NCBI RefSeq assembly: GCF_051020765.1
Contig: NW_027469168.1
Location: forward strand, 310,001-374,000
DNA: 64,000 bases
Reading direction: 5' to 3'
DNA from: Lasioglossum baleicum
Lineage: Eukaryota; Arthropoda; Insecta; Hymenoptera; Halictidae
A program made the position numbers and the translations under genes. Shown here in pieces: positions 23,386 through 38,812 of the stretch; the stretch's first letter is position 1, and every line of letters begins with the position of its first letter. Below the pieces are notes generated by a model. The model saw nothing but the letters and a program-made list of their open reading frames with translations, did no database searches and had not been told where the DNA came from.

Positions 23386-26300
23386 TTAATTCTCGATATG
23401 AATATCAATGTAGATCGTCAAACCGTTTGAGAATGCTACTAAATGGAATAACGTAATACTCTTCAATGGATGCTTTACCGTCCGAGAAAATAACCCTCAG
23501 GATCGACGGTATTACTTCGTGGTCGTAGAATCCAATTAGTGAACATTTTAGTGACGGGTACCTTAATTTCCTGTATGAATTAGTCAAGCAAGTGCCAAAC
23601 CGTTCGGGAACGGTTCCACCTTTTGTACCAGACGAACGGCTAAGTCAATCGCTTCACGTATCCTACGATTCCGATAGTCTAACGAGGTACTAAACGGTGA
23701 ATCCACTGAACAGTATTGGAAATAGACACCTGAATGTACGGTTTGAATATTATATTGGTCGCCAAGCAGTTTGAGAACTTAACCAATTATTATCAAGTCA
23801 AACGTTTGACCGATGGCCTTACCTTCCGCCAACCTCACCGGCTTTATGGAGGGTATAAGTTCGTGATCAGAGATGGGAATAGGTATTCATTTTAGGTCGG
23901 ACAACTTAACTTCGTGTAAGATTTTTAAGGTTTGAGGGTCAAACCGCTCTGGAACCTTGCCGCCTTCTGTGTGACACGAATTGCTATATGAATAGCTTAA
24001 TATATCCTGAGATTCCAAGAGTCGAACCAGATATTCCGTGAGTAAATGCGCTGTACAAAATTGGCAATACACACTTGATCTCACTGTTTGAATATTAGAG
24101 CAGGTTCTCAGGCATTTGAATAACACTACCTACTTGTGTAGGGTCAAAATTCTTACAGAATGCCTAACCGTTCGAAAAACTATCCCACGATACAGAGAGA
24201 TTAACTTAATGCTCAGGGAAAAATTAGTATTCATTTCATTGATGGGCAGCTGAACTTCGTGTATGAATTGAAAAATCGATAGTCAAACCGTTCGAGAAGG
24301 TTACCATCCTGTTTGAGATTCGAATGTATAAGTCAACACCTCCACCTATCCTGTGATTTCGAGAGTCAAACCAGATAATCCGACGGCAAATCCGCTGAAG
24401 TGTATTGGCAATGGATTCCTTAATTTGCGGAGTCAATATTAAAATAGAGCGGCACACCGTGTAAGAACGATTCTAATTTCTATAAAGTCACACGATTTAC
24501 AGAATGCCTTGCCGTCCGAGAAGTTAACCTGCTGTACCGAGACTATAGCTACGTCTAAAGGGAAACACATTAGTATTCAATTTAATGACGTCACCTTAAA
24601 TTCATGTATGAATTAGAAGATCGGGTGTCACACCGATCGAGAACGTTGCCTCCTTCCGTGAGAATCGAATGGCAATGTCAATAGCATCACCCATCCGGTG
24701 ATTCCGGGAGCCGAACCAGGTATTCCGGGCGTAAACCGAATGGACAGTACTATCAATCGACTCCTTAGTTCACGGTTGGAATATTAAGGTGCAGCGTCAA
24801 ACCGTTTGAGAGAGATGCCATAAACTCAACAATTTCATCGACGGCCTCTCCTATCGCGAACCTCTCCCGCTGCATCGGGAATATAACTTCGTGCCCAGAG
24901 AAACACATTGGTATATATTTCAGAAACGGCTACCGTTATTTCGTGCATCAATTAGGAGGTCGAGCGTCAAACCGATCCAGAACTTGACCACGTTCGCTGA
25001 GAGTCGAAATAATACATTCTGCTCTCCTGTGATTCCTAATGTTGAACGGGTATTCGGGGAGTAAACCTGCTGAACAGTATTGGCAATACAGACGTTAATT
25101 CACTGTCGGACTATTAATATAGAGCACCAAACCGTTCGAGGACGTTACCAACTGGTAGAATATAAAACGCTTTACCGAAGGTACTACCTCCGCGAATATC
25201 ACTTGCCTCATCGAAAATGTAACTTCGTGCTCAGAGAAAGAAGATAATACTCATTTTAGTGACGGGCACCTTAATTTCATGTATAAATTAGATGATCGAC
25301 GTTCAAACCATTCGAGATCGTTACCACCTTTGTTGCGACTCTAACGGCTAAGTCAAATAGCTTCTCCTATCCTGTGATTCCGAAAGTCAATCCACGTATA
25401 CCGGGAGCACATCCGCAGGACACTAATGGCAATAAACAGCTTATTTCACGGTACGAATATGAAGGTAGAGCGTCAGACGGTTATAGAGCTTGATGTATTA
25501 GTTTGGAGTCAAACCTTTTACCGAAGACCATACCTTCCGAGAAGCCCAACCCGCTGTAGCAAGTGTCTCGTTCAGTGTTCAAGGTAGCAAATTAGTAACA
25601 TTTACTCCGGGAATACATGGTTTGTCTCTTCGAGTATTGGAATACGACAAGCTATGGACTTTGCCGTTCGTCTCTCAAAGAAGGTGGTAACGTACTCGAA
25701 CGGTTTCATCCTCAATCTTACAAATAATACATGAAATTATGGTGTCCATCATTAAAATGTATACTAATGTGTTTCTCTCGACACAAATTTATACTCTCGA
25801 TACGGAGGTTTACATTCATGGCAGTTATGGCTTTCGGTAAAAAGTTTAACTATATACAAGTAGGTATCACTCTAGAACGGTATGTCGGCCTGCTTTAATA
25901 TTGATTCCGATAATTAAAGAGTCTATTGCCAATAAGGTACGGTTCACTTACTCTTAGAGTGCCTATTTTGTGTCTCGGGATACTAGAATACGTGAAGCTA
26001 TGAACTCAGCCGTTCGAATCCAAAACAATGTGGTAACGTTATAGAGTAGTTTGACTCCCGATTTTGCAATTCAGACACGAAAATAAGGTCGGCCTCAGCT
26101 ATAATGACTACTATTTGGTTTCCGTGAGCACTAAGCAAGACACTCCCTAGTTCGCTGTTCGTTCTAGGTCGATAAGTTATTTGATAAAATGTTTGACTTT
26201 ATACCAGTTGGTAACGTACTCGAACGGCTTGACGCTCAACTTTAATGTCCATGCAATGAATTAGGGTGCCTATTGCTAATACTGTTCAGCGGATTTTCTA

Positions 26301-29300
26301 CCGGAATACATTGTTTTACTCTCGTAATCACGGGATCTGTGAAGCTACTGATTTAGACATTCGAACCTCAAAGATGGTGGCATCGTTCTCGAACGTTTTG
26401 ACACCGACCTTTGTAATTCATACGTGAAATTATTGTGCCCGTCACAAAAATCCATACTAATTTACTTTATCGAACACAATGTTATACTCTCGGAACAGCG
26501 CTATTTGCTTTCGGTAGGGAAGGTCTACCCTTAAGCGTTTGACATTATCCCAATAGTAACGATGTCAAGCTATTTGACGCTCCAGATTAATATCCAAACC
26601 GTGAATTAGGGTTTCTATTGTTAATAATGTTCAGCCGATATACTACGGGGACAGATGGTGTGGCTTTCGCAATCACAGGATAAGTGAAGGTATTGAAACA
26701 GATGTGCGACTCCAAAAACGGGTGGGAACATTCTCAAACGGTATGATTCTGTATCCTCTCGATGAAACATGAAAATATCGTTCCCGTCATTAAAAATTAT
26801 ATTAATTTGTTCCTCTGAACAAGATGATATACTATCGATACAGCTGGCTAGTTTTTCGGCGGGTAAGGCGTTCTGTAAGAAGTTTGTCCACACACCAACA
26901 GGTAATGTTCTGCTTGACGGCCTGCTTTAATATTCAAAATGAGAATAAAGGTGTCCATTACCAATACTCTTCAGCGGTATAACTCCCGGAATACCTGGCT
27001 TGTCTCCCGGAATCAAAGGATAGGTGAAGCAATTGATCTAGTCGATCGTCTCCCACAGAGAAGGTGGTTTCGATCACGACCGGTTTGATACTCGATCTTA
27101 TAATTCATTCACGTAATTAAGGTGCCCGTCACTGAAATGTGAACTATTTTTCAGCTCAGACCACGATGTTTTACTCTCGTAATCACGCGTTAGCTTCTCG
27201 GAAGGTACTGCCTTCGGTGAAGAGTTAGATTTTATACCAATATGTAACTTTGCACAAATGTATGACCCTGTACGTTAATATTTATACCAGGAAGTAGGGT
27301 TTTTAAAGCCAATACTGTAAAGCGGATTTACACACGGAATACCTGGTTTGAACCTCGGTATCACAGGATAAGTGAAGCTATTGACTCAGCCGTTCGACAC
27401 TTAACGAAGGTGGAAACGATCTACAAATTTTTAACCCTGGATTTTGTAATTCATGCATGAAGTTAAGGTGCCCGTCACTGAAATGCGTAACCACATGCTC
27501 CGCTGACCACGAAGCTATACTCTCGATTCAGCGAGTTACCCTCTCCGTAGGTACGACCGTCGTCGGAAAGTTAGGCTCTATTCCGATAGGTAACGTTGTA
27601 CAACTGTGTGACTCTGTACTTTAATATTTATACCATGAAATTGCGTGTCCAGTGCCAATTCTATACAACGTGTTTAGACTCCGCGTACCTTGTGTACGTC
27701 TTTGAATCGCAGGATAGGTGAAGCTGCAAGCAGCCGTTCGACTCCCAAAGATGGAGGTAACGTTCTCGAAAGGATTTCCTCACGATTTTGATATTCATGC
27801 ATGAAAATATGGTGTGGGACACTACAATTTATACTAATTTTGTATCTCTGAACAAGAAGATACTCTCTCGATACAGCGGGTTTGGTTCCCAGATGGCAAG
27901 GTTTTCCGCAAAAATTTTGTCATGATACCAATGGATAACGTTCCACAAGGGTTAGACACTGTCCCGTAATATTCAAACTATGAGTTAAGGTGTCCATTGC
28001 ATATAGTGCACGGCGGAATAACCTACGTAGTACCTGGTTCGACAACAGGAATGACAGGACAGGAGAAGCTAATTTCTTAGCCGCTCGTATCTCAAAGAAG
28101 GTAGGATCGCTCTCGTACGGTTTGACTGTCGATTTTTCTGTTTCTTCATGAAAATAAGACGACCGTATGCTAAACTGAATCCTAATTTGTTTCCGTGTAC
28201 ACTAAGGAACACATACGCTGCAGCGGGCTATTTTCTAGGAGGGTATGGTAATTGGTGAAACGATAGACTTTATACCAGCTGATAACTTTGCTAATCGGTA
28301 TCACGCTGTACTTTAATATTCAGTCCGTGAATTAAGGTGTCCATTGTCAATAGCGTACAGTAGATAGTCCACCGGAATATCTGGTTTCACTATCGGAATA
28401 ACAAGATAGGTGATGCTATTGACATAGCTGTAGGACTCTAAAAGAATGTGCGATCGTTCTCGAGGATTTTGACTCTCGAATATTCTGATCATACATGAAA
28501 ATAAGGCGTGCTTCTGCTGCAGTGTCCAGTAATTTGTTTCCGTGGGCACTATGAGTGACACTCGCTACGGTGGGTGAAGTTCTTGGAATTTAATATATCC
28601 GGTAACATATTTGATTTTACACAATATTGCAATTCGCGCCAACGGTTTGACGCTCTAAATTAATAGTCATACCGTGAATTAAGGTGCCTTTTGCCAATAC
28701 TGTTCAGCGGATTAACTCCCTGAATACCTGATTTGATTCTCGGAAAACAGGATAGGTGAAGCAATAGACGTAGCCGTTCTACTTTCAATGAGAGATGTAA
28801 CGTTCCCGCTCGGATTGACCCTCGATCTTCTAATTCATACGTGAAATAAAGGTGACCGTCGTTAAGATATGTACCAATTTGTTTTCCCGGGCACGAAGTG
28901 ATACTTTCTATAAAGTGGGATTGGACCTCGGAGGGTAAGACCATCGGTATCAAGTTTGACTATGTAGCAATAGGTAACTTTGCACATCGGTTAGACTCTA
29001 TTCTTTAATATTTATACTGTCAGTTGCCAATACAGTTCAGCGGATTCACTTCCGGAATACCTGGTTCGACACTCGGAACCACAGGATAGGTGAAGCTATT
29101 CAGTTAGCCGATCGTAGCACACAGAAGGTGATAACGATCTCGAACGCTTTGACTCCCGATCTTCTAATTCATACTTGAAGTTAGGTGCCGTCACTGAAAT
29201 AAATACTAATTTCTATCTCTGAACATGAACTTATACTCTCGATGAAGCAGGTGAGGTTCATAGAAGGTAAAGCCTTCGGTAAAGCCTTTGACTTTATAGC

Positions 29301-30825
29301 AATTGGTATTGCCCTGAAACGGTTTCACGCTCTACATGAATATTCAAACCGTGAACTAATATGTCAATTGCCAACACTCTTCAGCAGATGTACTCCTGGA
29401 ATACCTGGTTTGGTTCTCGGAATCTCTGGACAGGTGAAGCTATTCACTTGGCCGCTGGTCTCGCACAGAAGGTGGCAACGTCCTCAATCGGTTAGATCAT
29501 CAATATTCTAATTCACACATGCATTTAAGGTGCCGTCAATAAAATGAATTCTAATTTGTTTCTCGGAACAAGAAGTTATACTTCCGGTACGGTAGGTTAT
29601 CTGCCCCAATAGTAAGGCTTTCCGTAAAATGTTAGACTCTGTAGCAATAGGTAACGATTTACAGCGGTTTGACGGTCTACTTTAATATTCATACCGTGAA
29701 TTAAGGTGTATATTATCAATACTGATCACCGGATTTACTCCCGGAATACGTGGTTTTACACACGGAATCACAGGATAGTTGAAACTGTTGACCTAACCGT
29801 TCGACTCACAATGAGGATGGTAACCTTCGCGAATGGTTTGGCGCCCGATCTTCTTATTCGTAAATGAAATTATTGTGCCCATGACTAGAATGTATATTAA
29901 TTCGCTTCTCTGAACACGAAGATATCATGCCGATACAGCGTGATAGCTTCTCGGAAAATAGGGCCTACTGTAAAAACTCTGACTATACAGCAATAGGTAA
30001 CGATCCAGAACGCTTTGACACCGTTCTTTAATATTCATACTGAAAAATTTCGTGTCGAATGGCAGCACTACAACAGGATTAGACGCGGATTACGCGGTTT
30101 GCCTCTTGGGATAGGCGAAGCTGTTAACTTAGCCGTTCCATTCATAAGGAAGGTGTCAAGTACCTCGAAAGGCTTTATTCCTGATTTTACTATTCGTATA
30201 TGTAAATAAAGTGAACGGTTTTAAAATGTATACGAATATGTTTCTCTCAACACGAAGTTATAAACTCGATTCAGCGGGTGTGATTCACAGAAGGTAAGGT
30301 TTGCGGAGAGAGAAGGACTATATACAAATTGGTAATGTTCGCCGAGGATTTGACTCTCTACATTAATACACATACCGCGTATTGATGTGTTTATTGCAAA
30401 TACTGTTCAGCGCACGTTCACGCGGAGTACCAGGGTTACCTATCCGGACCACAGGATACGTGATGCGATTGACTTAGCCGTTCGAACCAGATAGAAGCTG
30501 GTATCGTTCTGGAACGACTTGACAATCTACGTTCTAATTCATACACGAAATTATGATGCCCATCTTTAAATTTTATACTAATATGTTTCTCTGAGCACGA
30601 AATTATACTCCCGATACGGCGGGATGGATCGTCGGGACGTAAGGTTTCAGTAAAAAGTTGAACTCTACACCAATTGGTACCGTCCTACAGCGGCATGACA
30701 TCCAGCTTCATATTCAATCCCCGAATAAATGTGTTTATTTCGAATAATGTGTAGGGCATTTACTCCCAAAGTACCTGGTTTGCCGATGTGAATCACAGGA
30801 TGGGTGACGCCAGTGACGAAGCCGC

Positions 30826-30850
30826 TCGATTCTCAATTCAGTAAAAAGTT
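30826..30850 (+). repeat. Seam of a shortened B monomer (about 157 bp missing)
   Basis: CCGCTCGATTCTCAA is followed at once by TTCAGTAAAAAGTTTGAC, which normally comes about 157 bases later. The first half's end and most of the second half are lost. Confidence 0.75.
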
Positions 30851-32619
30851 TGACTATATACCAGTAGGTATCGTTATACAACGGCATGACTCTGTACATT
30901 ACTATTTATACAGTGAAATAATGTGTCTATTGACTATACCATACTGACGATAAACTCTTTCAATTCCTGATCTGACTCTCGACATTACAGGATAGGTGAA
31001 GCTATTGACATAGCCGTACGTCTCTATAAAGAAAATGCTAGCGTACTCGATCAGTTCGACTCCCGATTTTGTTATTCATACGTGGCACTGAGGTGTCAGT
31101 CTGCTGAAATGTCTACACATTTGTTGCCGTGAACACTAAGCTCGACACTCGCTACAGCGGATTAGGATCTCGGAAGGTAAGGTATTGGGTAAAAGGTATT
31201 ACCTTATGTTAATTGAGAATGTTCTCCGGCGGTTCGAACCAGTACCATACTATTTATACCGTGAATTATGGTGTGTATGGCAAATACCCTTCAGCGGTAG
31301 TACTTCCGGAATACCGGCTTTGCCACTGCGAGGTACAGGATAGGTGAAGCTGTTCTCTTAGAATTTCGACTCTTAAAGAAGGTGGTAACGTTCGCGAAAG
31401 GTTTTACTCATGATTTTTCTATTCATATATCTAAGTAAGGTGCCCGTCATTAAAATGTATACTAATATGATTCTATGAATACGAAGATATGCACACGATA
31501 CATATGCATAAGTTCACGGAAGGTAAGGTATACGGAAAAAGAAGGACTTTAGTAATGTTCTTCGAGGGTCTGACTCTCAACATTAATATACACACCGCGG
31601 ATTGATGTGTCTATTTCCTGTAGTTTCGAGCGGACTTACTCCCGGAATACCAGGCTTTATTCTCGGAATCACAGGATAGGTGAAGCTTTCTACTTAGTGG
31701 ATCCTTTCTCACAGATGGTGGTAACATTCTCGAACGGTTTGACGCACGACCTTCTGAGCCATACATAAAGTTAATGTGCCCGTCACTGAATTGTATACTG
31801 TACTACTTCTGTGAACACTTAGCAATACTATGCACACGGCGTGTTAGCGTCCGAGAGGACGGTGAGGCATTCGGTAACAGGTTTGACTTCACTTCATCTT
31901 GTAACGTTCACAAACGGTTTGTCGCTTTACTTTACCATTCCAACCGTCAATTGCCAATTAAGTTCAGTGGATTTACTCCCGAAATACCACGTTTGACTCT
32001 CGGAATAGCAGGATGGGTGATTGCTATTGAGTTAGCCGATCGTCTCTCACAGAAGATGTCAACGTCCACGAGCGGTATGGCCCTTAATATTCTAATTCAT
32101 ACATGAAGTTAAGGTGCCCGACACTCATATGAATAAGAATTTCTTTCCCTGATTGCGACGATATACTCTCGATTCATAGGGTTAGTCTTTCGAAGTGTAA
32201 TGTCTTCGGTAAAGCGTTTGACTTTACACCTATTGGTAACGATCTCATGGAGTTACGCGCACTACATTAATATTGAATCCGTGAATTAAGGTCTATATTA
32301 TCAATACTGTTCAGCGGATTTTCTCCCGGAACACCTTGTAGGACTTTTGGAATCGCAGAACAGGTGAAGCTATTGACTTGGCCGATCGACTCTAAGAGAA
32401 GGTGGGATCGTTCTCGAACGGGCTGACTCTAGGTAATTCAGTTCGTACATGAAAATATGGTGTTCTTCATCTATAACGTCTACTAATTTGTTTCCGTGAA
32501 CAATATGTATACCACTCCCTACAGCGTGTTGTACTACTTGGGAGGTAAGGCCTTCGGTAAAATGTTTGATTCCATACGAATGGGTAAGAAGTTTCTACAA
32601 CGGACTTATGCTCTATCTT

Positions 32620-32650
32620 ATTATTCATACCAATTAGCAGTTCTAGTCTC
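32620..32650 (+). repeat. Seam of a shortened B monomer (about 100 bp missing)
   Basis: TTATTATTCATACC is followed by AATTAGCAGTTCTAGTCTCT and the usual AAGAAGATGGGAACG text. The GTGAATTAAGG to CTATTGACTTAG part of the first half is absent. Confidence 0.7.
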
Positions 32651-33644
32651 TAAGAAGATGGGAACGGTCTCGAACGATTTGACACTCGACCTTCTAACTT
32701 ATATACGAAAATATGGAGCGTTTCTGCTATACTGTCTACTAATTTGTTTCTGTGAGCACTAAGCACGACACACGCTACTGCGGGATATGTTCTAGGATGG
32801 CTATCGATTCGGTAAAAAGAATGGCCCTATACCAATAGGTAATGCTCTCCGACGGATTGACCTTCTTCTTTAATACTCAAACCGTGAACTAAGGCGTCTA
32901 TTGTCAATGCTGTAAGGCTGATTGACTCCCGGAATACCTGATTTGACTATCAGAATCACAGGATAAGTGCAGCTATAGACTTAGGCGCTCGAGTCCCAAA
33001 GGAGGAGGGAACTTTCTCGAACGGTTTGACTCCCGATTACTCTATTCCTACATGAAAATACGGTGTCCGTCTGTTAAAATGTCTACTAACTTGTTTCCGT
33101 CAGCACTGAACGTGAAACTCGCTACTGCGTGGTGTGTACATGGCTGGTAACGTATTCGGTAATAGGAAGGACCTTATACGAATTAGTAATGTTCTCCAAC
33201 GGTTTGATTCCCTACATTAATATTCATATCTTAACTTAAGGTGTCCATTGCGCACACTGAACAGCGGATTCACGGCCGGAATGCCCTGTTCGTATCTCGG
33301 AATCACAGGATGGGTGATGCTTATGACTTAGCTGTGCGAATCTCACAGAAAGTAGTATCGTTCTGGAACAGAATGCCGATCCATCTTCATATTCACGCAT
33401 GAAATGAAGGTGCCCGTCACAGAAAAGAAAAATAGGTTGTTTCCCTGAACTCGAATTTGGACTATGGATACAGCAGCTTAGAATATCGGATGGTAAGTTC
33501 TTCGCTACAACGTTTGACTTTATACGAACATGTAAATTTTGCAAGTGGTTTCACGGTCTACTTGAATATTCAATCCCTCAATTAAGGTGTCTAGGGCCAA
33601 ATCTGTTACGCGGAATTGCACCCGGCATACCTGGTTTGAATTTC

Positions 33645-33675
33645 GGAATCACATGACCTTCGGTAAAAAGATTGA
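33645..33675 (+). repeat. Seam of a shortened B monomer (about 187 bp missing)
   Basis: TTCGGAATCACATGA is followed directly by CCTTCGGTAAAAAGATTGAC, joining mid first half to late second half. The missing length is close to, but a little more than, one half-unit. Confidence 0.75.
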
Positions 33676-36600
33676 CTACATACTAATGTGTAACGTCCAA
33701 GAACGGATTGACTAGGTACTTTGTTACTCAAACCGCGAGTTAAGGTGTCTGTTGATAATACTGTATAATGTATTTACTCCCAGATTAACCGGTTTCGCTC
33801 TCGGAATCACAAGATATATGAAAAGTTGACTTAGCTGATCGACTCACAAGGAAGGTAGTAACGTCCTCGAACGGATTGACCCTCGACATTCTCATTCATG
33901 CATGAAATTAAGGCGGCCGTCACAGACATGAGGACTAATTTCCTTCTCTGAACACGAAATTATACTCCAGAAACGGCAGGATAGCTTCTACGAATGTAAC
34001 GCGGTCGGTAAAGAGTTCGACTGTATACCAATTGGCGTCGCTCTAAAACGCTTTATGGCTCTACATTAATATTCAAAGCGTGAATTAACATATCAATTGT
34101 CAATACCCTTCTGCGGCCTTACTCTTGGTTCTGTCAGGTTGCCTCTCGGAATCACGGATACGTGAAACTATTGACTTTGCCATTCGCCTCTCGCAGAAGG
34201 TGGTAACGTTCTCGAACAGTTTGATCCTCGATCTTTGAATTCGTACATGAAGTTAAGGTGCTCGTCTCCAAATTGTATACTAGTTCATACCTATGAGCGC
34301 GGTGTTATACTCCCTATACAACGGGTCAGTTTTTCGGAGTGTATGGCTATCCGTAAAGCATTTAACCCTGCACGAATTGTTAATGTCCTACAACGAATTG
34401 ACGGACTGCTTTAATATTCAAACCGTGAAATGAGGTGTTGATTGCCAATGCTGTTCAGCGGATTTGCTCCCGGAATACCTGGTTTGACCTTCGGAATCAC
34501 AGGATAAGTTATGCTATTGACTAACCGCCCGAAGCTCATGGTTGGTGGTAACTTTCGGGAACGGTTTGACCGTCGATCCACTATTTCATACATGAAATTA
34601 AAGTGTGCGTGTGTTAAAATGTCTACAAGTTTGTTTCCCTGAGCACGAAGTTATACACACGATGCAGGGGGTTATGATCACGGGGGATAAGGTACACGGT
34701 AAGGAGTATGACCTTATGCCAATAGGTAACGTTCTCAATTGGTTCGCCGCTCCACTGTAATATACAAACTGCGAATTGAGGTATCAATTTTCATTACCGT
34801 GCAGCGGATTTACTCCTGATATGCCTGGTGTGACTCTCGGAATCACAGAATAGGTGAAGCTATTGGCATAGCCGTTCCACTCTCAGTGATGTTGGTAACG
34901 CTCTGGAGAATAGTTTGCCACTCGATCTACTAATTCATAAATGAAATTACGATGCCCTCAGTAAAATGTATACTAATTTACTTCTCTGAAAACGAGGCCA
35001 TTCTCTTGATACAGTGGGCTAGGTTCTCGAAGGGTAAGGTATTCGGTAAGAGGAATTTCTTCATACCAATTAGAAACGTTCGCAAACGTTTTGACTCTCC
35101 ACTCTGACATTCAACTCGTGAAATAAGGTGTATAGGGCCGAAACTCTGCCGCGGATTTACACCCGGAACACCTTGCTTTCCTCTCGCAAAGACATGATAG
35201 GTTATTCCATTGACTTAATCGTTCACCTCTCAAGGATTGTGTATCGTTCTGAACTGCTTGCCCCGATCTTCTAATCCATACATTAAATTAAGGTGGTCGT
35301 CTATATAATGAATAGTAATAAGTTCCTTTGAACATGATGTTATACTTTCGATACAGCGTTTTTGGTTGTCGGAAGGTCAGGTCCTCGGTAAAATGTCTGG
35401 CGCTATACCAATGAGTAACTTTCTACAACGGTTTGACTAAGTACTATAACATTTATATCGTCAACTAGGGTGTCAATGGCCAACAGTGTTCTGTGGAGTT
35501 AATCTCGGAATACCTGGTTATTCGCTTGGTATTACTGGATATGTGAAGCCATCGCTTAGCTGTGCGACTCTCAAGAAAGGTGGTAACGTTCTCCAACGAC
35601 TTGAATCTCGATATTGCTACTCAAACAGTCCCTCTGCCAAAATGTCTTCTGATTTGTTTTTGCGCGAACAGTAAGTAAGACACTCCCTACAGCAGTTTAA
35701 TATTCTCGGCAGGTAATGTATTCGGCAAATTGGATGACTTTATTCGAATTGGTTATGATCTCCGACGATTTGTCCCTCTGCTTTAATATTCAAATCGAGA
35801 ATAAAGGCGTCTATTGCCAATACTTTCCAACGAATTTTCTCCTGGGCAACCTGGTTTGACTCACGGAATCTCATGATAGGTGATGCTATTGGCATAGCCG
35901 TTCGACTCTCAAAGAAGGTGGTATCGTGCTCGATCGGTTTGACACTCGATCTTCTAGTTCATACATGAAGTGGAAGTGCCCGTCACCGAGATGGGGACTA
36001 ACCTCTTTCCCTGAACACGCAGTTATACTCTCGATACAGCCGGTTAGTTTTCAGGGGATAGGGTCTTCAGAAAAACGTTAAACTCTTTAGTAAACGGTAA
36101 CGATCTACACCGGTTTGACAGTCTACTTTAACATTCATGCCCTGAACTAAGGTGTCTATAGTTAATACTGATCATCGGATTTACTCCTGGAATACCTGGT
36201 TTGGCTCTAGGAATCACAGCAAGCTGAAGCTATTGACATAGCCGTTCCATTCGCAAAGAAGGATGTAATGTTCTCGAACGGTTTGACAGTCGATCTTCTT
36301 CTTTAAACATGAAACTATGGTGACAGTCACTTAAACTTGTACCTATCTGTTTATCTGATAACGAATATGAACACTCGAATCAGCGGGATAGGTTCTCGGA
36401 TGGTAAGGCCTTCGGAAATGAGTTTGACTACATGCCAATATGTAACGGTCTACGGTGGTGTGAATCTGTACTTTATTTCTCATACCGTGAATTTCGGTGT
36501 TTATGACAATACCGTACTGCGCATTTACTTCCGGAATACCTGGCTTGTCTCTCGGACACACAGGATATGTGAAGCTATTTACTTTGATGCACGACTCTCA

Positions 36601-38789
36601 ATGAAGTTGATAACGTTCTGGAACGGTTTGGCTCTCGATCTTCTCATTCGAATCCAAAATTGAGGTGTGATTCTTATATAATGCCTAGCAATTTGTTTCC
36701 GTGGGCAGTTTAACTGACACTTGCTGTAGCGTGTAACGTTCTTGGAAGGTAATGTATTCGGTAAAATTGTGTGACTCCATATGAACTGGTAATGTTCTCC
36801 GACGGCTTGACCTTCTACTGTAATAATCATACCGTGAATTATGGAATCTATTGCCAATATTGATCAGCGGTGTTACCCCTAATATAACTGGTGTGACTCT
36901 CGGAATCACAGGATATGTGAAGCTGCTGACTATGCAGTGTGGACGCTCAAAGAAGATGGTACCATTTTCGAACGCTTTGACTATCGGTGTTGATATTTAT
37001 ACAAAAAATTTGTGTCCGTCCACTAAGATGTCTACCAATTTGTTTCCGTGAGCAACAAGCGAGACACTCTCTACAGCGTGTTAGGTTCTCGGAAGGTATG
37101 GTATTCGGTAAAAAGAATGACTTGAGACGAATTGGTAATTTCCGCCGACGGTTTGACACCCAATTTTAATACTCATACTGAGAATTATGGTATCTATTGC
37201 AATACTGTGGTGCGGATTTACTCCTGGAATACCTGGCTTAATTCTAGGCATCACAACATGCGTGAAGCTATTGACTTCGCCGTTCCCACCTAAATAGAAG
37301 GTGGTCGCGTTCCCGAACGGTTTGACTGGCAATTTTTATATCCATACATGAATATAGTGCTTTCTTCTGCGAATGTGTCTACTAATTTGTATCCGTGAAC
37401 ACTAAGCAACACACTCGGTGCAGCGGGAAAGATTCTCGGAGGATACGGCAATTGGTATAATGGCTGAATTTATACCAATTACTAATGATCTCCAACGGTT
37501 AAACTCTGAACGTTAATATTCATACCGCGATATAAGGTGTCTATTGCCAGTTCAGTTTATCGGATAAACCTCCGGAATACCTGGTGTGACTATCGAAATA
37601 ACAGGCTACGTTCAGCTATTGACTTAGCCGTTTGTCCCGTCAAGAATGTGGCATCTTTCTGGAAGGTTTGGTTCCCGATTATTATACTAATGCATAAAAA
37701 TAACGTTTCCCAATGCTGAAATGTCTAATAATTTGTTTCCATGAGGAATAAGCATAACACTCGGAACAGCGGGTTAGGTTCTTCGAAGTTAGGACTTCGG
37801 TAATACGTTTGACTTTATACCAATAGATATTGCTCTCAAAAAGATTGACGCTCTTCGTTAATAATCAAACTGTATATTAAGGAGTTTATTGCAAATACTG
37901 TTCAGCCGATTTACTACCGGAATACCAGGTTTGAATCTCGAAATCTCAGGATAGGTGAAGCTGTTCACTTAGCCGTTCATCTCTCACAGAAGGTGGCAAC
38001 GTACTCGTGCGGCTTGACACCCGATCTACTTCTTCGTAATGCAATTAAGGTGCCCGTAACAAAAATGTTTACTAATTTCTATCACTGAACAGGAAGTTAT
38101 ACTCCCGATACAATCGGTTTTTTTTCCGGGGGATAAGGTCTTCTGAAACACATTTGACTTTAGAGCAATTGGTGACGATATAAACCGGTTTAACGCTCCA
38201 CTTTCTTTATTTATACCGTGAATTAATGTGTCTATTGGCTGTACTGTTCAGCGGATTTATCCAGGAATACTTGCTTTGACGCTCCGAATCACTGGATAGG
38301 TGATGCTATTGACTTATCCGTCCGACTCTCAAAGAGGAATGTATCGTTCTGAAACGGTATGAACCTCGATCTGCCAACTCATTCATGAAGTGAAGGTGAC
38401 CGTCACAGAAATCAATACTAATTTCTTTCCCTGAACACGAAGTCAAACACGCGATTAAGCGGGATGTGTTCGCGGAAGGTAAGGTCATCGGTAAGACGTT
38501 TGACATTATAACAATTGAAAAAGTTCACAAACGGTGTGACGCACAATTTTATTATTCAATCTGTAAATTAAGGTGTATATTGCCAACACTGTTCCCCGCA
38601 ATTCATGTCGGAATACCTATGTGACACTCGGTATCCCTGGAATGGTGAAGCTATTGATTTAGCCGTTCATCTCTAGCAGAAGGTGGTAACGTCCTCGAGC
38701 GGTTATATCGCTCGATATTCTAATTCATACATTAAAATAAAGTTCCCGGCACTGAAATGAATGCTAACTTCTTTCTCTGAAGCCGAAGT

Positions 38790-38812
38790 TATATGCTCGA
38801 TGACTTTATGGA
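38790..38812 (+). repeat. Seam of a shortened B monomer (about 56 bp missing)
   Basis: TTATATGCTCGA joins TGACTTTATGGAAATTGG. The ACAGCGGGTTAGG to GGTAAAAAGTT segment is gone. Confidence 0.7.

Larger units (their letters stand above)
17971..25600 (-). repeat. Satellite B array, minus orientation (middle block)
   Basis: About 23 B monomers on the minus strand. The block opens where GGTTTGACTC is followed directly by CATGTATGAATTACATGATC, and closes where ATTAGTAACA runs into plus-strand TTTACTCCGGGAATAC. It contains several shortened monomers (near 18720, 20985, 22610 and 23360) and one run of twelve C. No gene is seen. Confidence 0.92.

Noticed and set aside
31774..32106. Open frames of 80-110 codons in the B blocks on both strands
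   Set aside because: They are translations of B monomers with no shared start or constraint. The 346 bp period shifts frame at every monomer.
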